DNA of 64,000 bases from Dolomedes plantarius (lineage: Eukaryota; Arthropoda; Arachnida; Araneae; Dolomedidae), in contig OU015501.1 of NCBI GenBank assembly GCA_907164885.2, positions 18,903,131 through 18,967,130 on the forward strand, given 5' to 3'. This document shows, piece after piece, positions 23,478-33,060 of this stretch; the stretch's first letter is position 1; the number at the start of each line of letters is the position of its first letter. Below the pieces are notes generated by a model. It made no database searches. It saw nothing but the letters and a program-made list of their open reading frames with translations, and was not told the origin of the DNA. A program made the translations under genes and the position numbers.

Positions 23478-24906
23478 TCAGTCTTCCCGTAAGAGTCAAA
23501 CCACCTCCGGCCCCTCCCTCCGTGTGGAGTATCAGCCACAATATCCTGATGACTGGCCTCACAACAACAATCCCACCAGCCCAAGAGGACCCGCAGGGCA
23601 GGCACAAGTAAGCCACCCAAGTTCAGCTAACGACACCATTCGCTCTCGGCCTCCACGAGCCAAAGCACCAACAGAGCCAATCCTATTACGTCTGTGTCAA
23701 AAGACCGTCAACTCAAAAACAACTTTTTTTTTCTCAATCCGCATCCACCATAACTGCGAAGTATATCGTTCATTGCCTTTATTTTATCAACTTACAAAAC
23801 AAAGTTAACAGAATACCTGCACCACTTGTGCAGGGAACTAAACATAACCAAAAATTACAATCCAACAACAAAATAAGTCCACTTGAGCTGCAATCAGCAA
23901 CAAAAGAGTCTATTTACAAAGTTCTTCGACTTTCCACTTCAGTGACGATGGATGGAGTCACCTCGACCTCCCTCGAACCATAGTCTGTCGTCCTGATGAT
24001 CCTTTCCAGTTCAGCCTTGTACCTGCTGCAAGATTGGTCAGTTGGTAAATGCTTGGTATCAATCGCCTTCCCCGTATTTTTCTGATAGTTTTTACAGTTG
24101 ACGCAGACTGGATCTCCTTTACAGGAATGATCCTCCTTTTTCTCTTCCGTGCACACCCTGCACAACTTGCTATTCCTACAATGCTTGGCCACATGGCCAA
24201 GCCCCCAACATTTATAACAAATTGTTGGCTTAATATAATCTCTCCAAGGACAAATCTTCGAACCGATTTTAATACCCTTTTTGGGATCAATCCTCCCATA
24301 AGTCTCTCCTTTCATTCTTATTATCCAACTATACGCCCCCTTCTTCGTTTTGAACTTAGTCAAAATGTCGAGATCATCATTATCTAATATGGCGTTCTGT
24401 TTCTTCAAGATCTGTTTCATATCTTCTTTTTCATAGTCTTCATCCACATCGAAAATGATTATGCAAGGGTCTCTCTTTTTGGGTGCTCGTGTTAAATATG
24501 ACGACTACACCTCTTTTTTCCTTCTACAAGCCCTGACCAAGAGGTCCAGCTCATCTTTAATTTCAGTTTCTACAACAATTCCTCCTCTACCAATCATCTT
24601 GCTTTTCTTAATTCCAATACCTAATTTCTCAGGTCTTATGTTCTTTTTAACAACCCTTTTAGCTTCATCTGAGGTTTGCTTATTCATTGGAACAATTTCT
24701 ACTACGTTCCTTGGTTCTCTCAGTGTCTTACTCGCAACCTTCTTCCTCTCAGTAGGCCTCTTGCCTGCTGCTTCGGCGTACGTCTTTTTATCCTTGTTAA
24801 GGATACTTAATTGTCCTTTTAAATATTGAATAATCTTTTGCTGATCGTTAATAGCATTAACCAGCTCCCCTATGTCTTCATTCATCTGTCTTCAGTCTTC
24901 CCGTAA
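23478..24906 (-). mobile_element. LINE fragment carrying ORF1, bounded by 15-bp repeats
   Basis: TCAGTCTTCCCGTAA occurs at 23478-23492 and 24892-24906, on either side of a minus-strand LINE ORF1 remnant. It may be a target duplication, although no poly(A) tail adjoins the 3' copy. No ORF2 follows the ORF1 stop. Confidence 0.5.
23914..24885 (-). pseudogene. LINE ORF1 (gag-like nucleic-acid-binding protein), frameshifted
   Basis: The N-terminal piece (24885-24505) begins MNEDIGELVNAINDQQKI, a coiled-coil-like helix, and has a Lys-rich TYAEAAGKRPTERKK stretch. The second piece (24447-23914) is in another frame. It carries IRMKGETYGRI and then three Cys/His clusters: CYKCWGLGHVAKHC (a canonical CCHC knuckle), CRVCTEEKKEDHSC, and CVNC with a distal HLPTDQSC. 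This arrangement is that of I/Jockey-clade ORF1 proteins, which bind the LINE RNA. One frame change between about 24505 and 24447 separates the pieces. The 126- and 177-residue parts together approach a usual ORF1 length. Confidence 0.8.
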
Positions 24907-25089
24907 ATTTATTGGTGTTTCTTCCGTTTAATTCGTGGGCAGGATGATACGACATCTTCCCACGGTTGACCCACGTGGTATTTTTATTTCCGCAAAATGG
25001 GAGACCCCTTGTCTCTTCGTGGAATTTTGCTTCCTCCCTTCCTAAGGAATTTTGGGGTGCTTTGTTTCTCAGAACTCGGTACAGGTGCG

Positions 25090-25829
25090 GGAGACAGGCC
25101 CCTTACAGTATGTCCGTTTAACGACTTTTAAATACGTTGACGGAAAAAATGACGATGTCGCATACTGTTGGAAGGATGTGAAAAATCCTTCATAACAGGA
25201 TTTTTAGATGCTGTTTAATTCCATGATATACAGAAACCTTATCATCCTTAAGTCTCTTTGGCAAGTTAGAAGTTTACATTTCCATACAGTTTTTGAGGCA
25301 AAATTTCAAATTTTAGCCATAATAGTTGTTTAGGTAGTGAGTTCAAACTCGAGAATAATTTTTTCTGCTTAACAATCTCAAAAATACCAATTTTCTACAT
25401 AATTTTCTTTATATTTTACTGTTAATATACTTAAATGACAAGCGAATAACGGAACCGGAGTTTTACAGAGCAATTAATCGATGGAGACACGACGTATATC
25501 GGGACATTCTGGCTAAACATTCGTGTATAATTTCCTAGAAGAGAAGTAAATTAATATACATTAGTAGACTTCTAGAGCGAATAATCAAATTACTGGAAAA
25601 ATGACATCTAAATGCAATTGTAGGATGTTTGGAGCTGCTAATAAGAATGATCAAAGTTTCGTAGAAACTCATATTTGCAAAATTATCTATCTGTAGCTGC
25701 TCATACATTTCAATTGAAATTCGAGATCTTCCACAGAGTATTGCTCTAAAGGAAAGCTTACTGAGCTGAAGGGGCTGATATAACAAGAAGACTACGGGAC
25801 ATACAACAATCGTATCTCTGCCCTTTACG
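25090..25829. other. No recognised gene
   Basis: AT-rich, without element edges. The small minus frame at 25535-25786 has no recognisable motif. Confidence 0.35.
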
Positions 25830-25995
25830 GGAGCCAGGCGATGGCCAAATGGCTAGGGCGCTGGCATTCGGTATCTGAGTTCGAGTTCCCCTATTGGCAT
25901 GGATAGGTCTGCTGTTCGGAATCGGCTTTAAACAGTAGGTCCCTGTCTAATCAGCTGTCGCATAGCCAAAAATGATTGTAACGCTCTCAACTAAC
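25830..25995 (+). repeat. tRNA-derived SINE, family A
   Basis: Head with box A-like TGGCCAAATGGCTAGGGCGC and a decayed box B GAGTTCGAGTTCC. The body GTTCGGAATCGGCTTTAAAC and the end AACGCTCTCAACTAA are shared with copies at 41858, 58667 and 60400. The D-arm resembles Leu/Ser tRNAs. Confidence 0.8.
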
Positions 25996-26639
25996 GGCTC
26001 GTTACATTAACAGCGGCTGGTTTTTGAATTTAAATCGGGTTAACTCTCACTCGTGATAAAATCCTAAAAAATTGCATTTTCAAGGGCAAGTTTACCCCAC
26101 ATCAGAATAAAAAAAGCAAACAAACTATCTATACCTACTTGAATTTATAGCTTCCAGAATACCTTTTTATTTTATGATAAACAGAACAGGAAAGTTACGA
26201 AATAGTGGCAGAATTCAGTTAAGATTTTCAATAGGAATGAAGAATTTAATAATTTGGGAAGAATTTTGGGAAGAATTCCCTAAGATTTTATATAGTTAAA
26301 GCACTATTGATCCAATTTAATTTAAAATGATAATTTAAACATCACGAGAAGGAAATTATTTCGAGGAAATCCCAATAACAAAATAAAATGCTTTATATAA
26401 TATTAAGTATCTTGATTTTAGTATGAGTTTACCATAATTTAGAACCCCTAAAAAATTCAGATACAGCCTAAAGGGAAACGATTGAAAAATTATGTATAAA
26501 TTTTATATTGTGCAATTTAAAACATGCAAATACATAATGCTTGATCATTGCTTAATGCTGATCTTGTAGTAACTAGATATTTTTATGTTCAGGGAAAAGA
26601 TAAAGCATTAAAAATTTAGAATTATGATAAAGTTTAAAA

Positions 26640-27080
26640 ATTCTTATCATTAAACATTAAATACAACTGAAAACAAATGTTTGATCGATTATTTCCTCTA
26701 TAAACTTATGTAAGGTTTTAGGTTGCATAGCCTTCATTGTTTTCACCGTATCTAATTTAACTATATTAAAGAATTATTATATTATATAAATTATGTTGTG
26801 TTATATTAATCTGTTGTATCTAATATTAGTTTTCCTTTTGTATTGTAGTTAGAATTTTACGTCCGATTCTCTCAAAATATTTGTAAGTTTTGAGTGATTA
26901 ATTTTTTTAAACGAAATTAAAGATGTTTGTAGGACTGAAATTTTTGCACACTAAAAATAGAATATTTCAGGTCTTGAAAGCTTAGATTTCCAATCTGATG
27001 TGATAAAATAAGTTATCGCATGAAAGTTTTGTAACTTTCACATGCATACATTAGATTCCAGTTCTTTGAAAGTTAATATC
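26640..27080. repeat. Unclassified dispersed repeat, copy 2
   Basis: Co-linear with 17218-17620 (see that entry) but with an extra AT-rich insert near 26760-26850. It ends just before the mariner element at 27237. Class unknown. Confidence 0.5.
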
Positions 27081-27512
27081 ATTTAAAGCCCATAGATCTC
27101 ATTTTGTTTAAAAGGATAATTTTAAACGTCATGAAATGGAAGTTATTTCGAGGAAATTTCAATAACAGCCAAAATATTAGTACTATAAATAAGGTACTTA
27201 AACGTAGAAGCCACTTAAGGTAGAAGCCTGTAAATACAGGTCGTTCGCACTTTATGGAAACGATTTTGTAATTTATTTTTGGCGTTTGCATTTTGAGATA
27301 AATATTTGGCAACTTCAGAATAATCACCTTCTACTGTTTTGTTTTCATTGGAATGTAAAATAAAAGATTTATTTTGAAAATGGCTCCTAAAATTGAAAAA
27401 TGACTCGAAGGATACGTAACTGCGCTTTCCGAGGAGAAATATTTGTATCAATAAATTATAAAGCGGTGTAAAAATCACGGTGATGACATTTTAAAAAAAG
27501 GTATTTATAATA

Positions 27513-28732
27513 CACTGAAGTGCCACTGAATTAGGGATACCTACCTAGTAACGAGTTGGGCCTCCTCTGACCTTGATAACGGCTGCCACACGACGAGGCA
27601 TAGATTCAACAAGTTTCTGGAAACGTTCCACGGGAATGGCTTGTCAAATATTCGCTAAAGCTGTCCATAATTCAGTAAGGTTCTTTGGTGCTGTGTGATG
27701 GCCTTTCACGCCTTGTTCCAAAACATCCCAAAGATGCTCAATAGGATTTAAGTCTGGGCTTCTAGGTGGCCAATTCATGACAGAGAATTCAGAGGAATGC
27801 TCATCCAACCAGCCAGTAGCCAACCGGGACTTGTGAGAGGTACAGTTGTCTTGCTGGAAAACTCCATTACCGTGCGGATAACAGAACAGCATAAACGGAT
27901 GGAGGTGATCACCCAGCAACTCTACGTACCGAATTGCATTGAGGGAGGTTGGTACACGCACCAAAGATCCCAAACTGTGCCACGAAAAAAAACTCCGGAC
28001 CATGATTGAGCCACCATGCCCTTGTACAGTTCCAGCCAGGCATGCAGGATCCATGGCTTCATGAGCCTGACGCCATATTCTCAGCCTCCCGTCGGCGTTA
28101 AGTAGTCGGAATCGAGACTCATCACTCCATGCTACTCGTTTCCAGTCCTCTACACTCCAGTCTCTGTGCTCTCTTGCCCAGGCAAGACGTGCAGCCCGAT
28201 GGCGAGTATAGGGCAATGGTACTCTCGTAGGTCGACGACTCCCGAAACCCATACGGTGAAGCGAGCGTTGCACAGTCCGTTTACTGACTGTACGACTGGC
28301 ACCGTCATTAAACTGGGTGGTAATTTGAGCTAATGTTTGGCTTCGCTGGCTACGTACAATACGCCTGAGCCGTCTCTCACCACGCACTGTCAAGGCTAAT
28401 TGTCCTTTGCAGTTTGCACGATCGCTAGTTTTTTTTCCACCATCCATGTATTCTTGGTATACTCTTGACACTGTCGACCTTGAAAATCCTAGCTGTCTGA
28501 CGATTTCTGAAATTGAATGGCCCATGCGTCGCGCACCTACGATTTGTCCGCGATCGAAGGCGTCTAAATCAGGCAGTTTACTCATACTGGCAATTCCAAC
28601 AACTAATTCAGAACAACCACAGTACGCGCTATATATGCAGTTACCACAGTGCCCTCACTTGCACATACATGATGCGCAGCGCTACACAATTTGCATAGGC
28701 TTTGCTATCCCTAATTCAGTGGCACTTCAGTG
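27513..28732 (-). mobile_element. Tc1-like element, DD36E spacing, copy 1
   Basis: 1220 bp between TA dinucleotides (27511-27512, 28733-28734). The inverted tips begin CACTGAAGTGCCACTGAATT and extend to TAGGGATA. It is nearly identical to 52995-54206 and lies inside the mariner transposase gene. Confidence 0.95.
27545..28585 (-). pseudogene. Tc1-like transposase (DD36E), one nonsense mutation
   Basis: From the ATG at 28585 the frame runs 313 codons to a TGA at 27644-27646. The other copy has TGG there, and the frame stays open beyond it to a shared TAG at 27545-27547, giving an original length of 346 residues. Two helix-turn-helix regions lie at about residues 22-45 and 60-110. The catalytic triad is Asp155 (WSDESRF), Asp246 (QQDNCTSH) and Glu283 (NPIEHLW). 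Thirty-six residues separate the last two, against 34 in classical Tc1. The usual VWG before FSWHS reads VRS here, a second lesion. Enzyme role: cut-and-paste transposition at TA. Confidence 0.93.
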
Positions 28733-30220
28733 TATATTAAATTTGAAAGGAAAAAATGTCTAACTGAAAGTAAAAATGAAAACCTCATCCTAAGTCTGTT
28801 CGAACGTAGGTAAATATCAAGAAAGTGAAATCTCTGATCCTAAAAGAAAATCCACCAACTCAAAGATCCATTGAATCGAAACTCTGAATGTCTTCTGACA
28901 CTGTAAGTAAAATCATTCATAAAGATTTGAAGTTAAAAAAGATGTTTAAACCTAAAGTTCATCGGCTTTTGCCAAAGCATATTGCTGAAAGAGAAACAAA
29001 GTGTAGAAAATTATATGAAAAACTCCTAGCTGCTGAAAAATGGAAATTTTTGGTAATACTCGTTGAGGCATGGGTGTATTTAAGTGACTGTAATAAAAAA
29101 CGATCAATTTTCTATTGCTCAACTGACGGGAATGACAGTACTAAATGGCTTCGTCACTGTACAGAAAAGTTCCCAAAGGGATTCATGATAGTTGCAGGAT
29201 TTTGTTACAACGGCAAATTAAAAATAAAAAAAGTCTCAGATAAAGCCAAAATTAATTCACTCTACTATCAGTAGAATGTATTAGAACCAATTTTTGAAGA
29301 AGGAATTCCAGCCCTATACGGAAACGACATTGATGAAGTTGAGCTTCATATGGACAAATACTCTAGTCACATGTCTAAATCAACTGTCGCTTATTTAGCA
29401 AAGAGAAAACAGAAACAGGAATAAAGTGTATCCCATTTAATGAAATACCTGTAAAATCCCCTGATACTTCTCCAATGGACTTTTGCGCTTTCGGTTTATT
29501 AAAACGAGACCTAGGAACACGGCATCCAAGAACACTGACGGACTTTGGAAAACGAGGAATGGGTAATTTCCAAGAGGAATGGGGTAAATTTGACATGACA
29601 GTACTAAGAAAAATTTACTTTCATGGAAAATTCGAGCTAGAGATATTGTCAACAGCCATGGCTATCAAATAGAAGCAAATCACCTAAAAAAACACGGCAT
29701 TTATACATAAAACTTAACTATCAAAATCGTTTCCATAAAGTGCGAACGACCTTCTGTATAAAGATAAATTCTAACCATTTGACTTTGCGATGGTTTAATT
29801 CATTAGGTGTACACTCATACGGTGTCCCAATAAGAACGTCGGATTTAGTTTTTGAATTAAACACATTAGTTATTGAAAAGTGATAATATTTTATTTCATT
29901 GACGAAGTACAAATGGTCCGATTATGAATGTAATATAATGTCAGACAAATGCGCACCACGGCTCTCATTGCAAACTCTTGCTCTTTTGATGAAATTTAAG
30001 ATAACGTCGTTGCATAACGCCGGATTTAAATTTTGCGCCATTTTAACGTAGGATTACGTTCCTCCATAACGGTCCTCCGGAAAGCAAAATTTCAGACGCT
30101 AAAGCCGTCCGTCGTTACGAGTTATAATTTTGGCAGCGCGCCAAACCCAGGCTGTATCGCTTGGGCAAGCAGTAAACAGTTAAACAGAAAAGTACCAAAA
30201 TGCGTCAAAATTTTGACACA

Positions 30221-30229
30221 CATATATTG

Positions 30230-30308
<79 letters not shown>
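30221..30308. repeat. (TA)n microsatellite
   Basis: Nearly pure TA dinucleotides. This is the landing site of the Tc1-like element that starts at 30309; it continues after it at 31553-31600 and again, with GT, at 32584-32650. Confidence 0.9.
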
Positions 30309-30310
<2 letters not shown>

Positions 30311-31550
30311 CAGGTGGTTATCAAAATAATGGAAACACTAAGAAACATCATGAAAACCTTTATTAACACGGCGCAGGATCACCTTTGTCATGTAATACCA
30401 CCTGGTTCACTTTGAAATTGGATTATACAAGTCATAAATAGTGGTTAAGAATATATTATACCATTTTTAGGGGGAAAATCATGAACGTTCCTGTAGAGAT
30501 ACTGTGGTGGATATCGATACCTAGCTCTATCCGCTTATACAGATCCCAGTGGTTGGATGATATATAGTAGGCGGATTTTACAGAGCAAGATAAGATATTT
30601 GACTTGTTTTTCACGCTCTTGAAATCAATACTTGATAGATTTAGCGGTATGCATCAGGGGATTATCATCCTGGAGAACGCCATCTCCTACAAGAAACAAT
30701 GTTTACACCATAGGATGGACTAGTGAGCTAAAATTTCGGCGTAGTCCTTTCTATTCAATCTCCCTTTTAGGCAATAGGGGAGAAAACCATGAGATGCCAT
30801 CCCAAACCCCGATAGATCTACCTCCATGATTGACAATTGAGATGAGACAGCAAGAATCTTATGCTTGTGTAGGTGTTCTCCACACATATGTACGTCCTGT
30901 TGCGAGGAACAATGTGAACAATGATTCGTCGGACCAAATGCCATTTTTCGACATATTACTCGACCAGGATTTACGATCGTGGCACCATTGTGGACAATAC
31001 TTTGTATTGGCTTCTGTTACAAGTGGTTTGGGAATAGCTACTCTTCCGTAAATTCTTTGTTTGTGAAGTTCTCTTCTACCTCTAATGGTTGATAACGGAA
31101 CATGCAGATGCCGATTGAGCTCTTCGGTCATTTTGGTTGAAGTTGTTTTCTTTCTTCATGGCACAATCCGCTTCAATATCTCATCCGTCTCTTTCACTCA
31201 GCTCTCCCTTTCGTCCACTATTCTGTTTTGCAAAGGATGTTTTTCCGTGCACTCTGTCTGCTACCATGACTTTCGATACCATAGCTCGAAAAAAACCCAT
31301 TAGACTGGGGGTTGCAGTAACAGATACTGCAATTTAAACGCGCTCAAACAATTTGCCCCTTTCGCAAGTCTGCAAGATTTGACATTCAACGCTGTTCCCC
31401 CTAAAAGCACGGTGCCCTTAGCTTCATTACTGCTACCTGAAAGCAGAATAATAAATACACTATAATATATAAAAGAATACCGGTGACCAGACTTGCATTT
31501 TAAGGAATACGAAGCACTATTGATAAGTGTTTCCATTATTTTGATAACCA

Positions 31551-31552
<2 letters not shown>
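30309..31552 (-). mobile_element. Tc1-like element with CAGGTGGTTATC tips
   Basis: The left end CAGGTGGTTATCAAAATAAT and the complement of the right end match over about 28 bp. It sits in (TA)n, so its TA duplication cannot be separated from the repeat. About 1.24 kb, the normal Tc1 length. Confidence 0.85.
30720..31131 (-). pseudogene. Tc1-like transposase remnant
   Basis: The minus frame 31131-30859 starts MTEELNRHLHVPLSTI and continues with RRELHKQRIYGRVA, then WSDESLFTLF, the block with the first catalytic Asp, and YVWRTP. An overlapping frame (30944-30720) seems to carry the decayed downstream part and ends DYAEILAH. The second catalytic Asp and the final Glu were not found intact. Frameshifts are evident, so this copy is dead. 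The element family differs from the DD36E pair, since neither tips nor protein match closely. Confidence 0.75.
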
Positions 31553-31600
<48 letters not shown>

Positions 31601-31602
<2 letters not shown>

Positions 31603-32583
31603 GTGATTTCCGCTTATAAGAATCACGTTTGTTATTACTGTTTTTGATTCTTATAAGCGGTTGATTCTTATAGCCGAAATTTAGGTTTTTGGACAGGCAC
31701 ACACACACACACACACCCATATATACATATATTAGATAATTTACCATAAAATACTCTTTTATTTACGTTATTTATGTTTTATTAAATTATTTTTATAATT
31801 TAAAAATACAATTTAATTTCTAGACCTATAAGTAGATACACATTATAGTAAGAGAAGAAAAAAATCCAATATTTGTTACAACATACCTGCTTAACAGTTT
31901 TAATATTTCAACTACAGGAAGGGATCAAGAAAAAGTTTTCTATGGTAGTTTGACGTAGTGAAGTTTTCGGGAGGCTGTTTATACCTCTTTCAATACTAAT
32001 AGTCTCAGCAGAAGATTCACCTACTAGCTTACGTTTCACGGTTTGATAACGTGCTGAATCTAAATGTCACGTTTGCTTAAGTGATAGTGGACACTTCGCC
32101 GAAGATTTATGTGTTTCAGGGTCCAAGAAGCCTCAACCAGGATGTGGGAGGTGAGAAAAAAAGAGTTCCTATTTTTGTTTGTCAGTGGAGAAAAGTGAAA
32201 TCGGACCCGGACGGGTAAAGATGCCCCTGGGTCAAGCTAATAGGACAGTGTTGTGCTAAAGCGTTTAAGGGGAAACTATTAAGTTATGTCTAACAAAGAA
32301 TAGGATGAATTTTACGACTATATTCTATCCCATCTTATAAATCTTTCTTTAAAAAAAAAAAGAAAGAAAGAAAGAACTTCGTGCTTTTGGAGGGTTTAAG
32401 TGGCTTTTTTGGAAAAATGAAAGGAAAGCGAAGAGTGTAAACTGATTCTTAAAACCGGTGGATTGATTCTTTAAAGCGAAAATTTTAACATGGAAATAAT
32501 ACATTTGTTTTTGTTTTCGCGATATTGATTCTTATAAACGGTTGATTCTTATAACCACTGATCACTATAAGCGGTGGTTACTG
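31601..32583 (-). mobile_element. Tigger-like element in a TA microsatellite
   Basis: The left end CCGTGATTTCCGCTTATAAG and complemented right end CAGTAACCACCGCTTATAGT share the CCGCTTATA core, with TTGATTCTTATAA motifs inside both. 983 bp, flanked by TA repeats. It contains a transposase tail on the minus strand and a short (CA)n at about 31696-31717. Confidence 0.75.
31918..32066 (-). pseudogene. Tigger transposase C-terminal tail
   Basis: The minus frame from 32066 to a TGA at 31918-31920 gives about 48 residues. It includes SSAETISIERGINSLPKTSL and then RQTTIENFF close to the end. A LP..(S/T).RQ(T/S)T(L/I).(D/E)(F/Y)F tail is what I recall for Tigger/pogo transposases. No DDD catalytic region was found upstream in frame, and a stop interrupts immediately before. 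The strand agrees with the element tips but cannot be proven. Confidence 0.5.
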
Positions 32584-32614
<31 letters not shown>

Positions 32615-32797
32615 TCATATACATAACACATACATACATATATACATACAAAAGAGGTAAGCAACGATAAGCAATCCTACGTTAATAACACACGGGAGTT
32701 TCGTTAGAAGAGACTACCTGAATTTTTGTTTTTTTAATCAAGTTGGCATCTCTAAAAATTTTATGCATTTCATTTGTCATCTTTGCGATTAGTAAAT

Positions 32798-32925
32798 ATG
32801 GAATGCTACAAAAACGAATAACGCGTTATTATTGTTAAAACTCATTATAAAAATGGAGAAAGATTTGATGAAACAGTTCGTAAACTTCGTGGAATTTTTG
32901 GTCGAAATAATGGTCCAAATGAGTC
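32798..32925 (+). pseudogene. DUF4817-type transposase N-terminal HTH fragment
   Basis: It begins MECYKNE, then a stop, and continues in the same frame with RVIIVKTHYKNGERFDETV and RKLRGIFGRNNGPNESFVR. This is the helix-turn-helix start typical of this mariner-like branch. After FVRH the sequence passes directly into the terminal repeat of the element, so the rest of the gene was lost by internal deletion. The stop is a CAG/CAA to TAA-type change or similar. Confidence 0.7.
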
Positions 32926-33060
32926 ATTTGTCCGACATTTTATTCCACACATAATCGGCACATTTGTACTTTGCAATGAAATAAAAATATTATCTCTTTT
33001 CAAATAAATAATGTGTTTAATTCAAAAACTTAATCCGGCTCTCTTATTGGGATACCCTTT

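Larger units (their letters stand above)
27379..29710 (+). pseudogene. Mariner transposase, split and mutated
   Basis: The start at 27379 reads MAPKIEK and then hits a stop; degraded HTH sequence continues to 27510, where the Tc1 element interrupts. After 28735 the gene resumes, with SSDTVSKIIHKDLKLKK (HTH-linker) and KPKVHRLLPKHIAERE. The first catalytic block reads VEAWVYLSDC, where a DEAW-type Asp is expected, so codon 29062-29064 appears changed to Val. A stop at 29272-29274 follows. The second catalytic Asp is in MDKYSSH (29353-29355) and the third in SPDTSPMD (29478-29480). With a one-base frame change between them the spacing is about 41, the DD41D (rosa-like) class. The end is KKHGIYT at 29710. 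Confidence 0.85.
27237..29756 (+). mobile_element. DD41D-type mariner element, interrupted
   Basis: The inverted tips share GGTCGTTCGCACTTTATGG and continue with AAACGATTTTG; a TA lies at each edge (27235-27236, 29757-29758). Total 2520 bp, but about 1220 bp belong to a nested Tc1 element at 27513-28732. What remains, about 1.3 kb, is the normal mariner length. Confidence 0.9.
30047..32681. mobile_element. TTAA MITE, CGTAGGATTAC group, copy 2, expanded by insertions
   Basis: TTAA at 30043-30046 and 32682-32685. The left part (CGTAGGATTACGTTCCTCC ... AACAGAAAAGTACCAAAA) and right end (AAGAGGTAAGCAACGATAAG ... ATCCTACG) match the 201-bp copy at 60148. The core is replaced by TA-rich sequence holding a Tc1-like and a Tigger element, so 200 bp has become 2.6 kb. 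Confidence 0.8.
29820..33060 (+). mobile_element. Mariner-like (DUF4817-type) element, outer shell of a nest
   Basis: The outer ~140 bp at 29820-29962 are repeated in reverse complement at about 32917-33060, sharing CCCAATAAGA and TTTTTGAATTAAACACATTA. The left tip TACGGTGTCCCAATAAG fits this branch of Tc1/mariner. Inside are a transposase N-terminus (32798-32925) and a TTAA MITE with two further elements. Without these inserts the shell is about 600 bp, internally deleted. Confidence 0.75.

Noticed and set aside
23347..23808. 153-codon Pro/Ser-rich plus-strand frame
   Set aside because: No domain recognised; it overlaps opposite-strand frames in a LINE-related region and looks like compositional openness, though an ORF1-like tail on the plus strand cannot be excluded.
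27797..28009. Plus-strand frames inside the Tc1 elements (also 28407-28763, 53271-53483, 53881-54228)
   Set aside because: They are opposite-strand shadows of the transposase gene and occur at the same positions in both copies for that reason.
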